The notes below the pieces were generated by a model that saw only the letters and a program-made list of their open reading frames with translations, ran no database searches and was not told the DNA's origin. The position numbers were made by a program, and so were the translations under genes. Below, one piece after another: positions 1-8,499 of a DNA stretch of 64,000 nt; positions within the stretch are counted from its first letter, which is position 1, and every line of letters begins with the position of its first letter. This DNA is from Desulfovibrio litoralis DSM 11393 (GTDB lineage: Bacteria; Desulfobacterota; Desulfovibrionia; Desulfovibrionales; Desulfovibrionaceae), in contig NZ_FRDI01000004.1 in assembly GCF_900143255.1 (NCBI RefSeq), forward strand, positions 250,418 to 314,417. The letters are read 5' to 3'.

Positions 1-2
1 TT

Positions 3-620
3 ATTAAACAATATTTTTATGATTATAAAATGCGTAATAGTGATTTTACCGTTGACTTGAGTTCCGGTAAAAGCGTTTCACATTGTCGACAAGATGAACA
101 AGGTAATGAAATTGCTTGCACCCCGATTGACTGGAAGGTAACTCTTTGTGATACGGGTGAAGAAACCCAAAAGGGCGGACGGTTAAAACGAGTCGCCAAA
201 TATATTGATACTGAACGCTTTATGGTAACTTACGGAGACGGTGTTTCCGATGTTAATATTGATGCACTTTTAGATTTTCATATTCGCTCAGGTAAAATGG
301 GAACGTTTACAGGCGTACGCATGCCTTCTCGTTTTGGAACGGTTCAAACCGATGATCAAGGCAATATTTTAGCTTGGAAAGAAAAACCTATTTTAAACCA
401 ATATACTAACTGTGGATTTTTTGTATTTAAACGTGAGTTTTTAGATTATTTAACAGAAGACGAAAGTTGTGATCTTGAAAAAGAACCTTTGGAACGCTTA
501 GCGAAAGAAGGACAGCTTTCAATGTATCAACACCAAGGTTTTTGGCAGTGTATGGATACACTTAGAGATTATCAGTTACTTACCCAAATGTGGGAAGACG
601 GTAAACGCCCTTGGATTTAA
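3..620 (+). CDS. rfbF: glucose-1-phosphate cytidylyltransferase, 5' end cut by window
   Basis: Makes CDP-glucose from glucose 1-phosphate and CTP, the first step to CDP-linked deoxysugars of O-antigen or capsule. The open frame runs in from the left edge (codons from base 3, with no stop before the first ATG at 30). The family aligns through that ATG, so it is internal and the true start lies outside the window. Visible family signatures are the GGRLKRVAKY segment, the TYGDGVSD metal/nucleotide-binding stretch, EKP, and the C-terminal FWQCMDTLRDYQ motif typical of RfbF. About 205 codons remain of a normal length near 257. It is followed 84 bp later by rfbG, the next enzyme of the pathway. Assignment is secure by motif recognition. 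Confidence 0.93.
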   Translation: MKQYFYDYKMRNSDFTVDLSSGKSVSHCRQDEQGNEIACTPIDWKVTLCDTGEETQKGGRLKRVAKYIDTERFMVTYGDGVSDVNIDALLDFHIRSGKMGTFTGVRMPSRFGTVQTDDQGNILAWKEKPILNQYTNCGFFVFKREFLDYLTEDESCDLEKEPLERLAKEGQLSMYQHQGFWQCMDTLRDYQLLTQMWEDGKRPWI

Positions 621-704
621 GCTAAAAGCAACGTTATTAGTCAACTTGTTGAGTTAAAGCCGAACCAAATAAGTGCTTTAAACAGATATTTAAGGTAGAT
701 ATTT

Positions 705-1838
705 ATGGATATGCAAAACATTTTTAATGGTGTTTATAAAAATACAAGAGTGTTGGTTACGGGACACACGGGGTTTAAAGGCTCATGGCTTACGGCTTGG
801 CTGCTTTCTCTTGGAGCTGAGGTTGCGGGTTATTCTTTGGAAGAACCCATTAGCGAACCAAATAATTTTGAGGTTTTAAATCTTAAGAAGCGTATTAAAC
901 ACTATATTGGTGATGTGAGAGACCTAAAAACGCTTTCCGCTGCAATTCAAGAGTTTAAGCCGGAAATCATTTTTCATTTGGCGGCACAAGCGTTAGTTAG
1001 ACCTTCTTACGTTGACCCTGTTGCCACCTTTGAAATTAATGCCGTTGGAACTTTAAATGTGCTTGAATCAGCAAGGTTATTGCCTAATTTAAAAGCTTTG
1101 GTGATGATTACCAGTGATAAATGTTACCGCAATGATGAATGGGTTTTTGGTTATCGAGAAACAGACCACTTGGGCGGAAACGACCCTTACAGTGCGTCTA
1201 AGGCTTGTGCTGAGATAATCATACATTCTTATATCAAGAGCTTTTTTTCTAAGTCGCCAAAAGCGGTTTCTGTTAGAGCGGGGAATGTTATCGGTGGCGG
1301 AGACTGGGGCGTTGATCGTATCGTTCCTGATTGTGCAAAATCTTATGCCGCCAATACGCCCGTAAATATAAGAAGCCCTTGGGCAACAAGACCTTGGCAG
1401 CATGTTCTCGAGCCTTTATCAGGATATTTGTGGACAGGAGCAAAATTGCTTTTGAATGATGAATATCCTATTGCCGTTAATGGGGAGGCGTTTAACTTTG
1501 GTCCTCCGTCAGATGTTAATCAAAATGTTGCTTCGGTTGTTGAGTCTTTATCAACTTTTTGGACCGGTTTTGAAAGCCGTATGAACAAAGAAGATATAGC
1601 CGGAAAAAAAGAATGTACTTTGCTTAAATTATGTTGTGATAAATCTTTGGCACACCTTAACTGGAAGGCGTGTTTGGAGTTTAAAGAAACTATTGCTTTT
1701 ACTGCTGAGTGGTATAAGACTTATTATGCTAAAGACGGTAAAACGCAAGATATGTACGAATATACTTTAAAACAAATTAAAAATTATACCCAAAAAGCTC
1801 AAGAAAGAGGCATTTTTTGGGCGAGTTTAAAGAAGTAA
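705..1838 (+). CDS. rfbG: CDP-glucose 4,6-dehydratase
   Basis: Extended short-chain dehydrogenase/reductase that converts CDP-glucose to CDP-4-keto-6-deoxyglucose with tightly bound NAD. The 377 residues match the family length. The nucleotide-binding loop TGHTGFKG is at residues 19-26, and the catalytic Tyr-x3-Lys is YSASK at 162-166. RPWQHVLEPLSGYL in the C-terminal half is a strong RfbG signature. It lies directly after rfbF and 3 bp before the epimerase-like gene, so the three are probably one operon. The ATG at 705 gives a complete Rossmann start. Confidence 0.95.
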   Translation: MDMQNIFNGVYKNTRVLVTGHTGFKGSWLTAWLLSLGAEVAGYSLEEPISEPNNFEVLNLKKRIKHYIGDVRDLKTLSAAIQEFKPEIIFHLAAQALVRPSYVDPVATFEINAVGTLNVLESARLLPNLKALVMITSDKCYRNDEWVFGYRETDHLGGNDPYSASKACAEIIIHSYIKSFFSKSPKAVSVRAGNVIGGGDWGVDRIVPDCAKSYAANTPVNIRSPWATRPWQHVLEPLSGYLWTGAKLLLNDEYPIAVNGEAFNFGPPSDVNQNVASVVESLSTFWTGFESRMNKEDIAGKKECTLLKLCCDKSLAHLNWKACLEFKETIAFTAEWYKTYYAKDGKTQDMYEYTLKQIKNYTQKAQERGIFWASLKK

Positions 1839-1841
1839 GAA

Positions 1842-2324
1842 ATGCAAAAGACGGAAAGTTCACTCATCACGGAAAGCTCTTTCATAGTTGATGTGAAAAT
1901 AAAACCTTTGAAAATAATTGAGACAGTCGGCGGACCTGTTTTACATATGTTGCGTAACGACGGAGAATTATTTACATCTTTTGGAGAAGTGTATTTTTCT
2001 GAGCTTGAGCCAAAAGCTATTAAAGCTTGGAAAAAACATAAATTACAAACTCAGAATATTTGCGTTCCTTTTGGTAAAGTCTTGTTTGTTATTTATGATA
2101 ATAGAGAAGCTTCAAAGAGTTTTGGTAGACTTATGAAAGTAGTTTTAGGGCGACCTGAAAATTATTCGCTTTTACAAATTCCACCCGGTTTGTGGTATGG
2201 TTTTACTGCTTTAGATGATAAAGGGGCATTAGTGGCAAATTGTGCTGATATTCCACATTTACCGGAAGAATCAGAGCGAATTGACGCAAATTCTACTCTT
2301 ATTCCTTATCAGTGGGGTTTATAG
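1842..2324 (+). CDS. dTDP-4-dehydrorhamnose 3,5-epimerase-like (RmlC-family) protein
   Basis: 160-residue cupin-type protein of the RmlC/RfbC superfamily. Recognisable segments are FGEVYFSELEP, KAWKKHK, and the PPGLWYGFTAL region that carries the conserved Pro-Pro-Gly-x-x-x-Gly-Phe turn of the family. It starts 3 bp after rfbG, implying translational coupling, so its natural substrate may be the CDP-4-keto-6-deoxyglucose made by the preceding pair rather than a dTDP sugar. That is inference from context. The next sugar-modifying or transferase genes are not adjacent on this side, so the final sugar cannot be named. Confidence 0.75.
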   Translation: MQKTESSLITESSFIVDVKIKPLKIIETVGGPVLHMLRNDGELFTSFGEVYFSELEPKAIKAWKKHKLQTQNICVPFGKVLFVIYDNREASKSFGRLMKVVLGRPENYSLLQIPPGLWYGFTALDDKGALVANCADIPHLPEESERIDANSTLIPYQWGL

Positions 2325-2396
2325 TTCCTGAGATCATTTTGATAAAATAGTTTTCTTAAATCGCTTTTTGTAATCATTTAAAATATAGGAGTATTT

Positions 2397-2912
2397 ATGA
2401 AAAAGGTTTTATTGAGTTTTATGTTAATGGTAACTTGTTGTTTGTTTGCAAGCGTAGCTTTTGCAAATGATAAGTTGTTTTTAAGTGGTGATATTACTTT
2501 AGAAGAAGCAAATAAAGTAATAGATGCCGCTAAAGCCAAGGCTCAAGAACAAGGCACTTTAATGAATATCGCTGTTGTTGATGCCGGTGGAAACCTTAAG
2601 GCTTTTGCTCGTATGGACGGTGCTTTTTTAGGTAGTATTGATATTTCTGTAAAAAAAGCAAAAACAGCCCGTTATTTTAATATGTCTACTACTGATTTAG
2701 GTGCCGCCGCTCAGCCGGGTCAACCTCTTTTTGGTATCGAAGCTACTAACGATGGTTTAGCTATTTTTGGTGGCGGTGAGCTTATTTTAGATACTGATGG
2801 CGTTATTATTGGTGCTGTTGGTGTTAGTGGTAGCTCGGTTGAAAATGATGTTGCAGTTTCTAAAGCTGGAGCAAGCGTTTTGTCTAAGCGTGCTAGTAAA
2901 AAGAAAAACTAA
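2397..2912 (+). CDS. secreted GlcG/HbpS-family (DUF336) protein
   Basis: 171-residue protein with a clear Sec signal peptide (residues 1-23, cleavage after AFA). The mature part is a GlcG/HbpS fold domain: [34 protein letters not shown] and the end motif [11 protein letters not shown]. Members bind haem or small ligands extracytoplasmically in Streptomyces, and others occur in the glycolate locus. The ligand here is unknown. It is monocistronic, with a good ribosome site upstream and a terminator downstream. A short fragment resembling its C-terminal motif lies about 1 kb downstream (see the pseudogene entry). Confidence 0.85.
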   Translation: MKKVLLSFMLMVTCCLFASVAFANDKLFLSGDITLEEANKVIDAAKAKAQEQGTLMNIAVVDAGGNLKAFARMDGAFLGSIDISVKKAKTARYFNMSTTDLGAAAQPGQPLFGIEATNDGLAIFGGGELILDTDGVIIGAVGVSGSSVENDVAVSKAGASVLSKRASKKKN

Positions 2913-2950
2913 AAGTATTAAATGAAATCAATTCGTTAAAAGTATTAAAT
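2910..2950 (+). repeat. 14-bp direct repeat TAAAAGTATTAAAT, two copies
   Basis: Identical 14-base copies lie at 2910-2923 (overlapping the stop codon of the HbpS-like gene) and 2937-2950 (abutting the terminator). They may come from a small local duplication. No function is visible. Confidence 0.7.
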
Positions 2951-2990
2951 AAGACCGTTATACTGTATTATGATATAGCGGTCTTTTTTA
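2951..2990 (+). terminator. rho-independent terminator of the HbpS-like gene
   Basis: Inverted repeat AAGACCG / CGGTCTT, extended by partly paired A/T bases around a short loop and followed by a T run. It lies 39 bp past the stop codon. Confidence 0.85.
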
Positions 2991-3163
2991 TATTTTATGT
3001 TGTTATTAGGTCTTAGTTTGGGGCATTAACTTGGGCAATAATTCATTAAATTACTTAGAAAAATAATCCTTTTTCTATGTTAAGATATTATGCAGGGAAT
3101 AGTTGGTTTATCTGTAGCAGAAAAAATAATGTGTTAAATAAAAAAATGAGAGGAAGATTTGGT

Positions 3164-3469
3164 ATGAAAGTCAATGCAGCATTTATATTTGTAGCTCCAG
3201 AGGTAGATTCAAAATTACATAGAACAGTAGTGGATACACCAGTGGTACGTCTTACCGTTGTCGGTGTTAAAGACTATGAAGAAGCTAAAGCGGTAGCAAT
3301 TGAATTAGTTGAACAGGGAGTAAAAGCGTTGGAATTATGTGCTGGTTTTGGCAATGAGGGTTTAGCAATGATAAGCAAAGCAGTAGCGGGAAAAGCTGCT
3401 GTTGGTGCCGTCAGATTTGATTTTCATCCTGGTTTTGATTTTAAAAGTGGAGATGAAATTTTTAAATAG
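3164..3469 (+). CDS. DUF6506-like small protein of unknown function
   Basis: 101-residue cytoplasmic protein with no signal peptide or membrane segment. It begins MKVNAAFIFVAP and contains LTVVGVKDYEEA, LCAGFGNEG and VGAVRFDFHPG, a pattern I associate with the small DUF6506 family. Biochemical function is not known to me. A longer reading to 3077 is possible, but the ATG at 3164 has GAGAGGA 8 bp ahead and starts where family members start. A terminator follows. Confidence 0.7.
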   Translation: MKVNAAFIFVAPEVDSKLHRTVVDTPVVRLTVVGVKDYEEAKAVAIELVEQGVKALELCAGFGNEGLAMISKAVAGKAAVGAVRFDFHPGFDFKSGDEIFK

Positions 3470-3518
3470 AAAATAAGCATTTTTAACTTAATTATACATA
3501 AGTACTTAAACAATTCCC

Positions 3519-3554
3519 AACCGTTTAACAAAAGAAAAGTTAGGCGGTTTTTTT
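3519..3554 (+). terminator. rho-independent terminator after the DUF6506-like gene
   Basis: AACCGTTTAAC pairs with GTTAGGCGGTT (two G-U pairs) around an A-rich loop, followed by a run of T. Confidence 0.8.
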
Positions 3555-3686
3555 GTTTCTTCTCTAGACTTTACAATAAGCATTGTGATAGTATAATAGG
3601 ATGGAAATATTGACTTAATAGCGTTATGTTAGGTCTATAATAAAAAAATATTCAGTTTATATTTTGTATGATTTGTGGAGTACTTT

Positions 3687-3923
3687 ATGAATGACTTAAT
3701 AATTAATATAGATAAAATTCATACAACTGAATTAGGTTTACAACGCATAAAGAAAAATCTTGCATTGGAAAATGTAGATGTCATAAATTGGTGCAAACAG
3801 AAAATCAGAATTGCAGATGACATAATAAGAAGAGGTAAGAATTGGTATGTACAGGTTGATAATGCTGTTATAACCATAAATTCATATAGTTATACTATTA
3901 TTACCGCACACAAAAAAGTATGA
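3687..3923 (+). CDS. DUF3781-like small protein
   Basis: 78-residue protein with ELGLQRIKKNL, VINWCKQKI, RGKNWYVQVDN and ITINSYSYTIITAHK, the pattern of the DUF3781 family, which I know mostly from Firmicutes. Function is unknown. The frame is open to a GTG at 3675, but the ATG at 3687 has GGAG six bases ahead and is the better start. It has its own short intergenic regions on both sides and is probably an accessory gene. Confidence 0.65.
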   Translation: MNDLIINIDKIHTTELGLQRIKKNLALENVDVINWCKQKIRIADDIIRRGKNWYVQVDNAVITINSYSYTIITAHKKV

Positions 3924-3943
3924 ATATATTCAATGTTATCTTA

Positions 3944-4003
3944 ATACGGTCTGTTGGTATTATTGGCAGCTCAGTTGAAAATTTGGATAAAAGTTCACTC
4001 TAA
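3944..4003 (+). pseudogene. remnant of a second GlcG/HbpS-like gene
   Basis: In the frame of base 3944 this stretch reads SVGIIGSSVENLDK and then stops. The intact HbpS-like gene about 1.1 kb upstream ends its domain with [12 protein letters not shown]. The match is about 12 residues at the family's most conserved C-terminal motif, with no upstream domain and no start. It is best read as the scar of a decayed or recombined copy. Chance similarity cannot be excluded at this length. Confidence 0.4.
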
Positions 4004-4079
4004 GATTCACATAATTAATATGTTGTGTTTTAATCTCTAAATTTAGATTAGAATATTAAGAGAAATAAGGTAGGATAAA

Positions 4080-4886
4080 TTGAAATTAAAAATATTAGTT
4101 GATAACAATACTTTTATAGATGAATATTACTATGGTGAACCAGCAGTCAGTTATTACATTGAAGACGAAGGATATAAATTACTCTTTGATGTTGGTTATT
4201 CAGACTTATTTATAAAAAATGCGGCTGCTTTTGGGATTGATTTAAAGGATATTTCTACTATTGTTATTTCTCATGGACACAACGATCATACAGGTGGTTT
4301 AAAGTATTTTTTTGATAAATTTAACTCCTCTAAAATTAATATAATTGCCCACACTAATGCATTTAACGAAAAGCTTTTTGGTCGTGAACAGATAGGTTCA
4401 CCTTTGTCAGAAAAGGAGTTAGCTCAAAACAGTAAACTTATTTTATCCTCAAAGCCTATACAACTAAGTAATAATTTATACTTTTTAGGTGAAATTCCCA
4501 CCTCAAATGATTTTGAAATCAGAAATGCTATTGGCAGTTGCAAAGTAAATAATAAAATAGAAAATGATTTTGTTGTTGATGATACTGCAATAGTCTATAA
4601 AACTGATTTAGGTATATATATTATAACAGGGTGTTCTCATGGTGGAATATGTAATATTATAGAATACGCTAAGCAAGTTTGTAACAGTGATAGAGTTCTT
4701 GGCGTTCTTGGTGGGTTTCATCTTTTTGAGCTTAGCCATCAACTAGAAGAAACAATTAATTATTTCAAACGAAATAAGATAACACAATTGTATCCGTGTC
4801 ATTGTGTGTCATTTAATGTAAAAGCAGAAATACACAAAACAATCCCAATTTATGAAGTTGGGGTTGGAATGGATATTGAGTGGTAA
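4080..4886 (+). CDS. metallo-beta-lactamase-fold hydrolase (COG1237 type)
   Basis: 268-residue cytoplasmic protein of the MBL superfamily. The dinuclear metal site begins with SHGHNDH (His65, His67, Asp69, His70). A later GCSHGG and a C-terminal GGFHLF supply further ligands. The arrangement matches the COG1237 class, which includes 7,8-dihydropterin-6-yl-methyl-4-(beta-D-ribofuranosyl)aminobenzene 5'-phosphate synthase homologues; the true substrate is unknown. The start is TTG at 4080, preceded by GGTAGGA at good spacing. No ATG nearby would keep the N-terminal strand. Confidence 0.8.
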   Translation: MKLKILVDNNTFIDEYYYGEPAVSYYIEDEGYKLLFDVGYSDLFIKNAAAFGIDLKDISTIVISHGHNDHTGGLKYFFDKFNSSKINIIAHTNAFNEKLFGREQIGSPLSEKELAQNSKLILSSKPIQLSNNLYFLGEIPTSNDFEIRNAIGSCKVNNKIENDFVVDDTAIVYKTDLGIYIITGCSHGGICNIIEYAKQVCNSDRVLGVLGGFHLFELSHQLEETINYFKRNKITQLYPCHCVSFNVKAEIHKTIPIYEVGVGMDIEW

Positions 4887-5075
4887 TTATTAATAATATT
4901 TTTAGTAATATAATAAGTGCTAATTAATGGTGTACTAGTCTTGATATGACTTTGTTTGTTCAATTTGCTCTTTAAACTTATATTATACAAGGTGATATTT
5001 TTTACCCCACAATATTGCACAATAGATAATTATCTAATTAATATTGTGTTTACAACATAAATAATAATGTTTTTA

Positions 5076-5116
5076 ATAAAAAAGACCATAATATTTTTAT
5101 ATCGTGGTCTTTTTTT
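5076..5116. terminator. bidirectional terminator between convergent genes
   Basis: AAAAAGACCA and TGGTCTTTTT form a stem with an A/T-rich loop. A runs on one side and T runs on the other let it act for the MBL gene (plus strand) and for the TPR/zinc-knuckle gene (minus strand). Confidence 0.8.
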
Positions 5117-5145
5117 ATAGTAATAGTTTATTTGATTTATAGAGC

Positions 5146-7926
5146 TTATATTTTCTTTTTCATCTGGCTCTTTATAACGGCTTCTTTGGCTATTTTACTG
5201 GTATCAGGGATTATTCTGCCTTTTGAATCTCTTTTGACTTGTTCTTGTTGCATCATTTTATTCAGTAATTCTTTACGACGTTTTTGTTTGGCAATTTGTT
5301 CTTCTTTAGCGGTAGAAAAAACCCTATTTTTTATTTTTTCAAAAGAAAAAGTTGTTCTTAAGGCACTGATAGAGAAGCACAACATAGTTGATATAATTAT
5401 AATACTTTTTTGAACCTCAAAGCGGTTATCTGATAAAAATTTTAAAAGGGTATTATTCATCATACTTGGGTTTTCACCGACATAAAAAATGCCTAGTGGT
5501 ATTCCTGCAACAATTAAAAACATAAGAGGCAACCACATTATAAGAAAAGTTTTTCCCGTAGTTAATAAAAATAAAGTAACATCACGGATAATGCGTAATA
5601 GTTTCAAGCGTGATTCAAGGTTGGTTAGTCTTTCTTCTTCTTGAGTAATTAATATTTGTGCTTTTCTAAAGGGATCGGCGACTTGAAAGTTGGCTTTTAT
5701 TGCCCAGTTAAGGTTAATTGCACATTGGTTGTAGGTTTTGTTAAATTCCATAAAGCTACTGGAAAACGGTAACCATGAGGTTTCGTCTCTAATAATCATA
5801 AGACGTTCCATCAGGTTTTTGAATTTTGTTTTAAAACTGCGTCCCTCTGCGTTTATATGTAATTGCATATCTCGCTCTATTGCCGAACGCCCTTGTATAA
5901 CACTTTGATATGGAACATAATTATGTTTTTCGCTAAGTTTTTTTAACGAATCAATTCTATCTATAATTTTTAAGGCAAATGGAGTATTTTCAGGAAACCA
6001 ACCGCTTAGTTCGTTTTTTATTCGGTCCATGTTTTTGGTTTCTTCAATCATCTTTGTTTCTGCGTTTTTCCAAGCAGTATACAAGCCTGTGAGCATAATA
6101 ATATGCCCTCGTTCCATTTCTGGGTCGAGCAGGGTTTTGTTGAAATAATTAGCATCTTTATCCATAAGTTTTATTAAAGCGGAAAAAGCTTGTTCCGCAA
6201 AACCTGTTTTGACTTGACAGATAATTTTACGATATGAGGCATCAAGCCATAAAGGAGAGATACGAAGAACTTCGTCATAAAGAGCAATTGCTTGGTGGAA
6301 GCGTCCTTGAATTTCGTGTAAACGCCCCTCAAGGAATTTATGCCAAGCTTGAAGCATCGGAGAGGCACTATAAGTTTCTGCTTCTCGCCACATAGTTTGA
6401 GCCCTTTGGTAATCTTCTCTTTCCATGGCGACAAAACCTTGTAAAGATCTGGGGCGGTAATCTCTTGGATATCTGTTTATAAGAGTTGTTAGTTCTTTAT
6501 CAATCGGAATAAGATCACCGCTTGGTAAAGAATCAACAAGTTTCCATATAGGGTTTTCGTCTCTTGCGCCGTAATCTTCAAGCCCTTTGGGATATTCCTT
6601 TCCTCTGGTTAAAAACATTCTTTGCAACATGCGTTGTTGAACCGCAACGTTGATGTCGAACATACCGTGTATTAAAAGCCCTTGATTTCCGTGAGTTGTC
6701 AATAGATTAGTAAGAACTTCTTTAGGGGTTTGAGAGCCTATTCCGTCTTCTATCTTGCTTACTGTTTGTTTTAAAACAGAAAAATCAGTAAAAGCAATCT
6801 TTCGCCATAAATCAGGTTCAAGGTCTTTTAGTTGTTTTGAGGGACATTCTGTTGTGGCGTGTCCTCTTTGTCCGCAATAAAAACAGTGGTTTTGTTTTCC
6901 GGAAACAAGTTTGATGGGAACTAAGTTTGCTAAGATGCCGGAAGATTTTTCGCCTTCTTCCAATAAGCTGACGCTACACCAACTTTGGTTATCGTCTATA
7001 TTTGAAAGTCTGACGCTATGGAGATTAAAATCTTTTCCGAGTAAAAGACCATTGCGACTTGTTGTTATGGGGTGATCAGGCATAAGCTGATCCCAGTCTA
7101 TATTAACTTTTTGAGGCAGGTCATTACTGAAGTTTAAACCTTTTCTGTCGACGACGGCGATTACACAAGGCCAATAGTGGCTTGGCTCGTCAACCGGGTT
7201 TTCCATATTGTCTTTTAGTTTTTTGACAAGTGCCAGATAGTCTTTACACCATGTTTGGAAATTTTTTAATGTTTCCAAAGGAATAAGTAAAAAATATTCA
7301 TGGACGGTATAACGAAATTTATTTCTTTGAAGTATAGACTCTATTTGAGAAAAAAAGTCTCGCCAACCAGTTTGAAAAGCTTTGTCAAGCGGGTTTCCGA
7401 GAGGACGCAAAAGGCAATACCAGCCCAATGATGCTTTATATTGAAGGCGTGGATCAGCCTCGATCTCAGTCCACTCATCGCTAGGAAAACCTTCTGGAGT
7501 AGTAATTTGATTAAATTTAAGCCCCGGGGTTCCACCGTGTTCTCTGGCTGTAGGGTGAGTAAATATTTTAAATTCTGTAGGTGCTTTTATGTCTAATGAA
7601 AGAAATTCGGGTGAAAGTTCAATTTCAAAAAGTCTTTCATTGCCAACCAATAAAGTTGATGGTAAAATCACCAGCGTATAATTGAGTTTATTGAACTTTG
7701 CCCAAGAATCCAAACGTCCGGCGGCTAAAAAAACATCACTGGAAAAGAAGAACCATAATCCTTGATTCTCGGCTGTTGATATAGACAACCCACCGTAATC
7801 CGTAATGGTTTGTTCGACAACATTGCTAGGTTCGCCTGTCCAGACAGCCCAGACTATGTAACCTTGTGCGTTTATTTGTGGTTCTTTAACTTTTGGCAGG
7901 TTTGCAATTAATTCACTGAGTTTCAT
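5146..7926 (-). CDS. large TPR-containing membrane protein with a CCHC zinc knuckle
   Basis: 926 residues, function unknown. N-terminal ~340 residues: no family recognised. Residues 348-361 form a textbook retroviral-type zinc knuckle, Cys348-x2-Cys351-x4-His356-x4-Cys361, with Gly before the His and an aromatic after the first Cys. Residues about 470-620 contain TPR-like helical pairs (for example EDYQRAQTMWREAETY, GRFHQAIALYDEVLRI). Two hydrophobic segments near 795-816 and 839-858 are followed by a highly charged coiled tail (861-926). A membrane-anchored scaffold that could contact nucleic acid through the knuckle is plausible but unproven. It is divergent from the MoaE-like gene with only 35 bp between them, so its promoter must overlap that short gap or the neighbouring coding sequence. 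Confidence 0.7.
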   Translation of the reverse strand: MKLSELIANLPKVKEPQINAQGYIVWAVWTGEPSNVVEQTITDYGGLSISTAENQGLWFFFSSDVFLAAGRLDSWAKFNKLNYTLVILPSTLLVGNERLFEIELSPEFLSLDIKAPTEFKIFTHPTAREHGGTPGLKFNQITTPEGFPSDEWTEIEADPRLQYKASLGWYCLLRPLGNPLDKAFQTGWRDFFSQIESILQRNKFRYTVHEYFLLIPLETLKNFQTWCKDYLALVKKLKDNMENPVDEPSHYWPCVIAVVDRKGLNFSNDLPQKVNIDWDQLMPDHPITTSRNGLLLGKDFNLHSVRLSNIDDNQSWCSVSLLEEGEKSSGILANLVPIKLVSGKQNHCFYCGQRGHATTECPSKQLKDLEPDLWRKIAFTDFSVLKQTVSKIEDGIGSQTPKEVLTNLLTTHGNQGLLIHGMFDINVAVQQRMLQRMFLTRGKEYPKGLEDYGARDENPIWKLVDSLPSGDLIPIDKELTTLINRYPRDYRPRSLQGFVAMEREDYQRAQTMWREAETYSASPMLQAWHKFLEGRLHEIQGRFHQAIALYDEVLRISPLWLDASYRKIICQVKTGFAEQAFSALIKLMDKDANYFNKTLLDPEMERGHIIMLTGLYTAWKNAETKMIEETKNMDRIKNELSGWFPENTPFALKIIDRIDSLKKLSEKHNYVPYQSVIQGRSAIERDMQLHINAEGRSFKTKFKNLMERLMIIRDETSWLPFSSSFMEFNKTYNQCAINLNWAIKANFQVADPFRKAQILITQEEERLTNLESRLKLLRIIRDVTLFLLTTGKTFLIMWLPLMFLIVAGIPLGIFYVGENPSMMNNTLLKFLSDNRFEVQKSIIIISTMLCFSISALRTTFSFEKIKNRVFSTAKEEQIAKQKRRKELLNKMMQQEQVKRDSKGRIIPDTSKIAKEAVIKSQMKKKI

Positions 7927-7961
7927 TCTTTTAACCTTTAAAATATAAATAGGAGCATAAA

Positions 7962-8324
7962 ATGGATATAAATCAAGCTATAGCAAATTTAAAAAAAGAA
8001 CCCGGTTTTACCGATAAAGTCGGCATGGTTATGGTTCATAACGGAGTTATAAGAGGCAGTTCACGTAAAGACGGTAGCAAGGTAAGCTCGCTTGTTATTA
8101 CTGTTGACTATAACAAAATCGAAGAGATCAGGCAAGAGCTTGAAAAGCGTCAGGGTATTTTTAGAATTCTGGCTCATGCTTATGAGGGCGAATTAAAACC
8201 CGGAGATGACGCTTTAATTTTGGTGGTTGCCGGTGATTTTAGAGAAAATGTTAAGGCAGTTTTTTCCGAGCTTTTAGATAGAATTAAGTCTGAGGCTGTT
8301 GTTAAACAAGAAAAATTGGCATAA
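7962..8324 (+). CDS. MoaE-like molybdopterin synthase large-subunit family protein
   Basis: 120 residues, shorter than the usual ~150. VGMVMVHNGVIRGSS corresponds to the MoaE entry strand. HAYEGELKPGDDALIL corresponds to the HRxGxLxxGE region, and the tail IKSEAVVKQEK keeps two lysines near the positions of the MoaE active-site lysines. The His-Arg of canonical MoaE reads His-Ala here, so activity in molybdopterin synthesis is uncertain. No other moa genes are adjacent. The ATG at 7962 has TAGGAG in front. Confidence 0.65.
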   Translation: MDINQAIANLKKEPGFTDKVGMVMVHNGVIRGSSRKDGSKVSSLVITVDYNKIEEIRQELEKRQGIFRILAHAYEGELKPGDDALILVVAGDFRENVKAVFSELLDRIKSEAVVKQEKLA

Positions 8325-8340
8325 ATCTTTTTAATTTATG

Positions 8341-8390
8341 ACATAACTTGTATATTAGAGAATAATATGCAAGTTATGTTCCATTTTTTA
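8341..8390 (+). terminator. terminator after the MoaE-like gene
   Basis: ACATAACTTG and CAAGTTATGT form a 10-bp stem extended by A/T pairs, followed within a few bases by T6. Confidence 0.75.
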
Positions 8391-8499
8391 TTTTATTTTA
8401 TTTATGTTTATGTGTGTTAATCGTGATTTATTGTTTTTTACATATAAATTATTGTAAGATTTTTTTTTAACTTGTTACTTCTATTTACTATTTATACTA

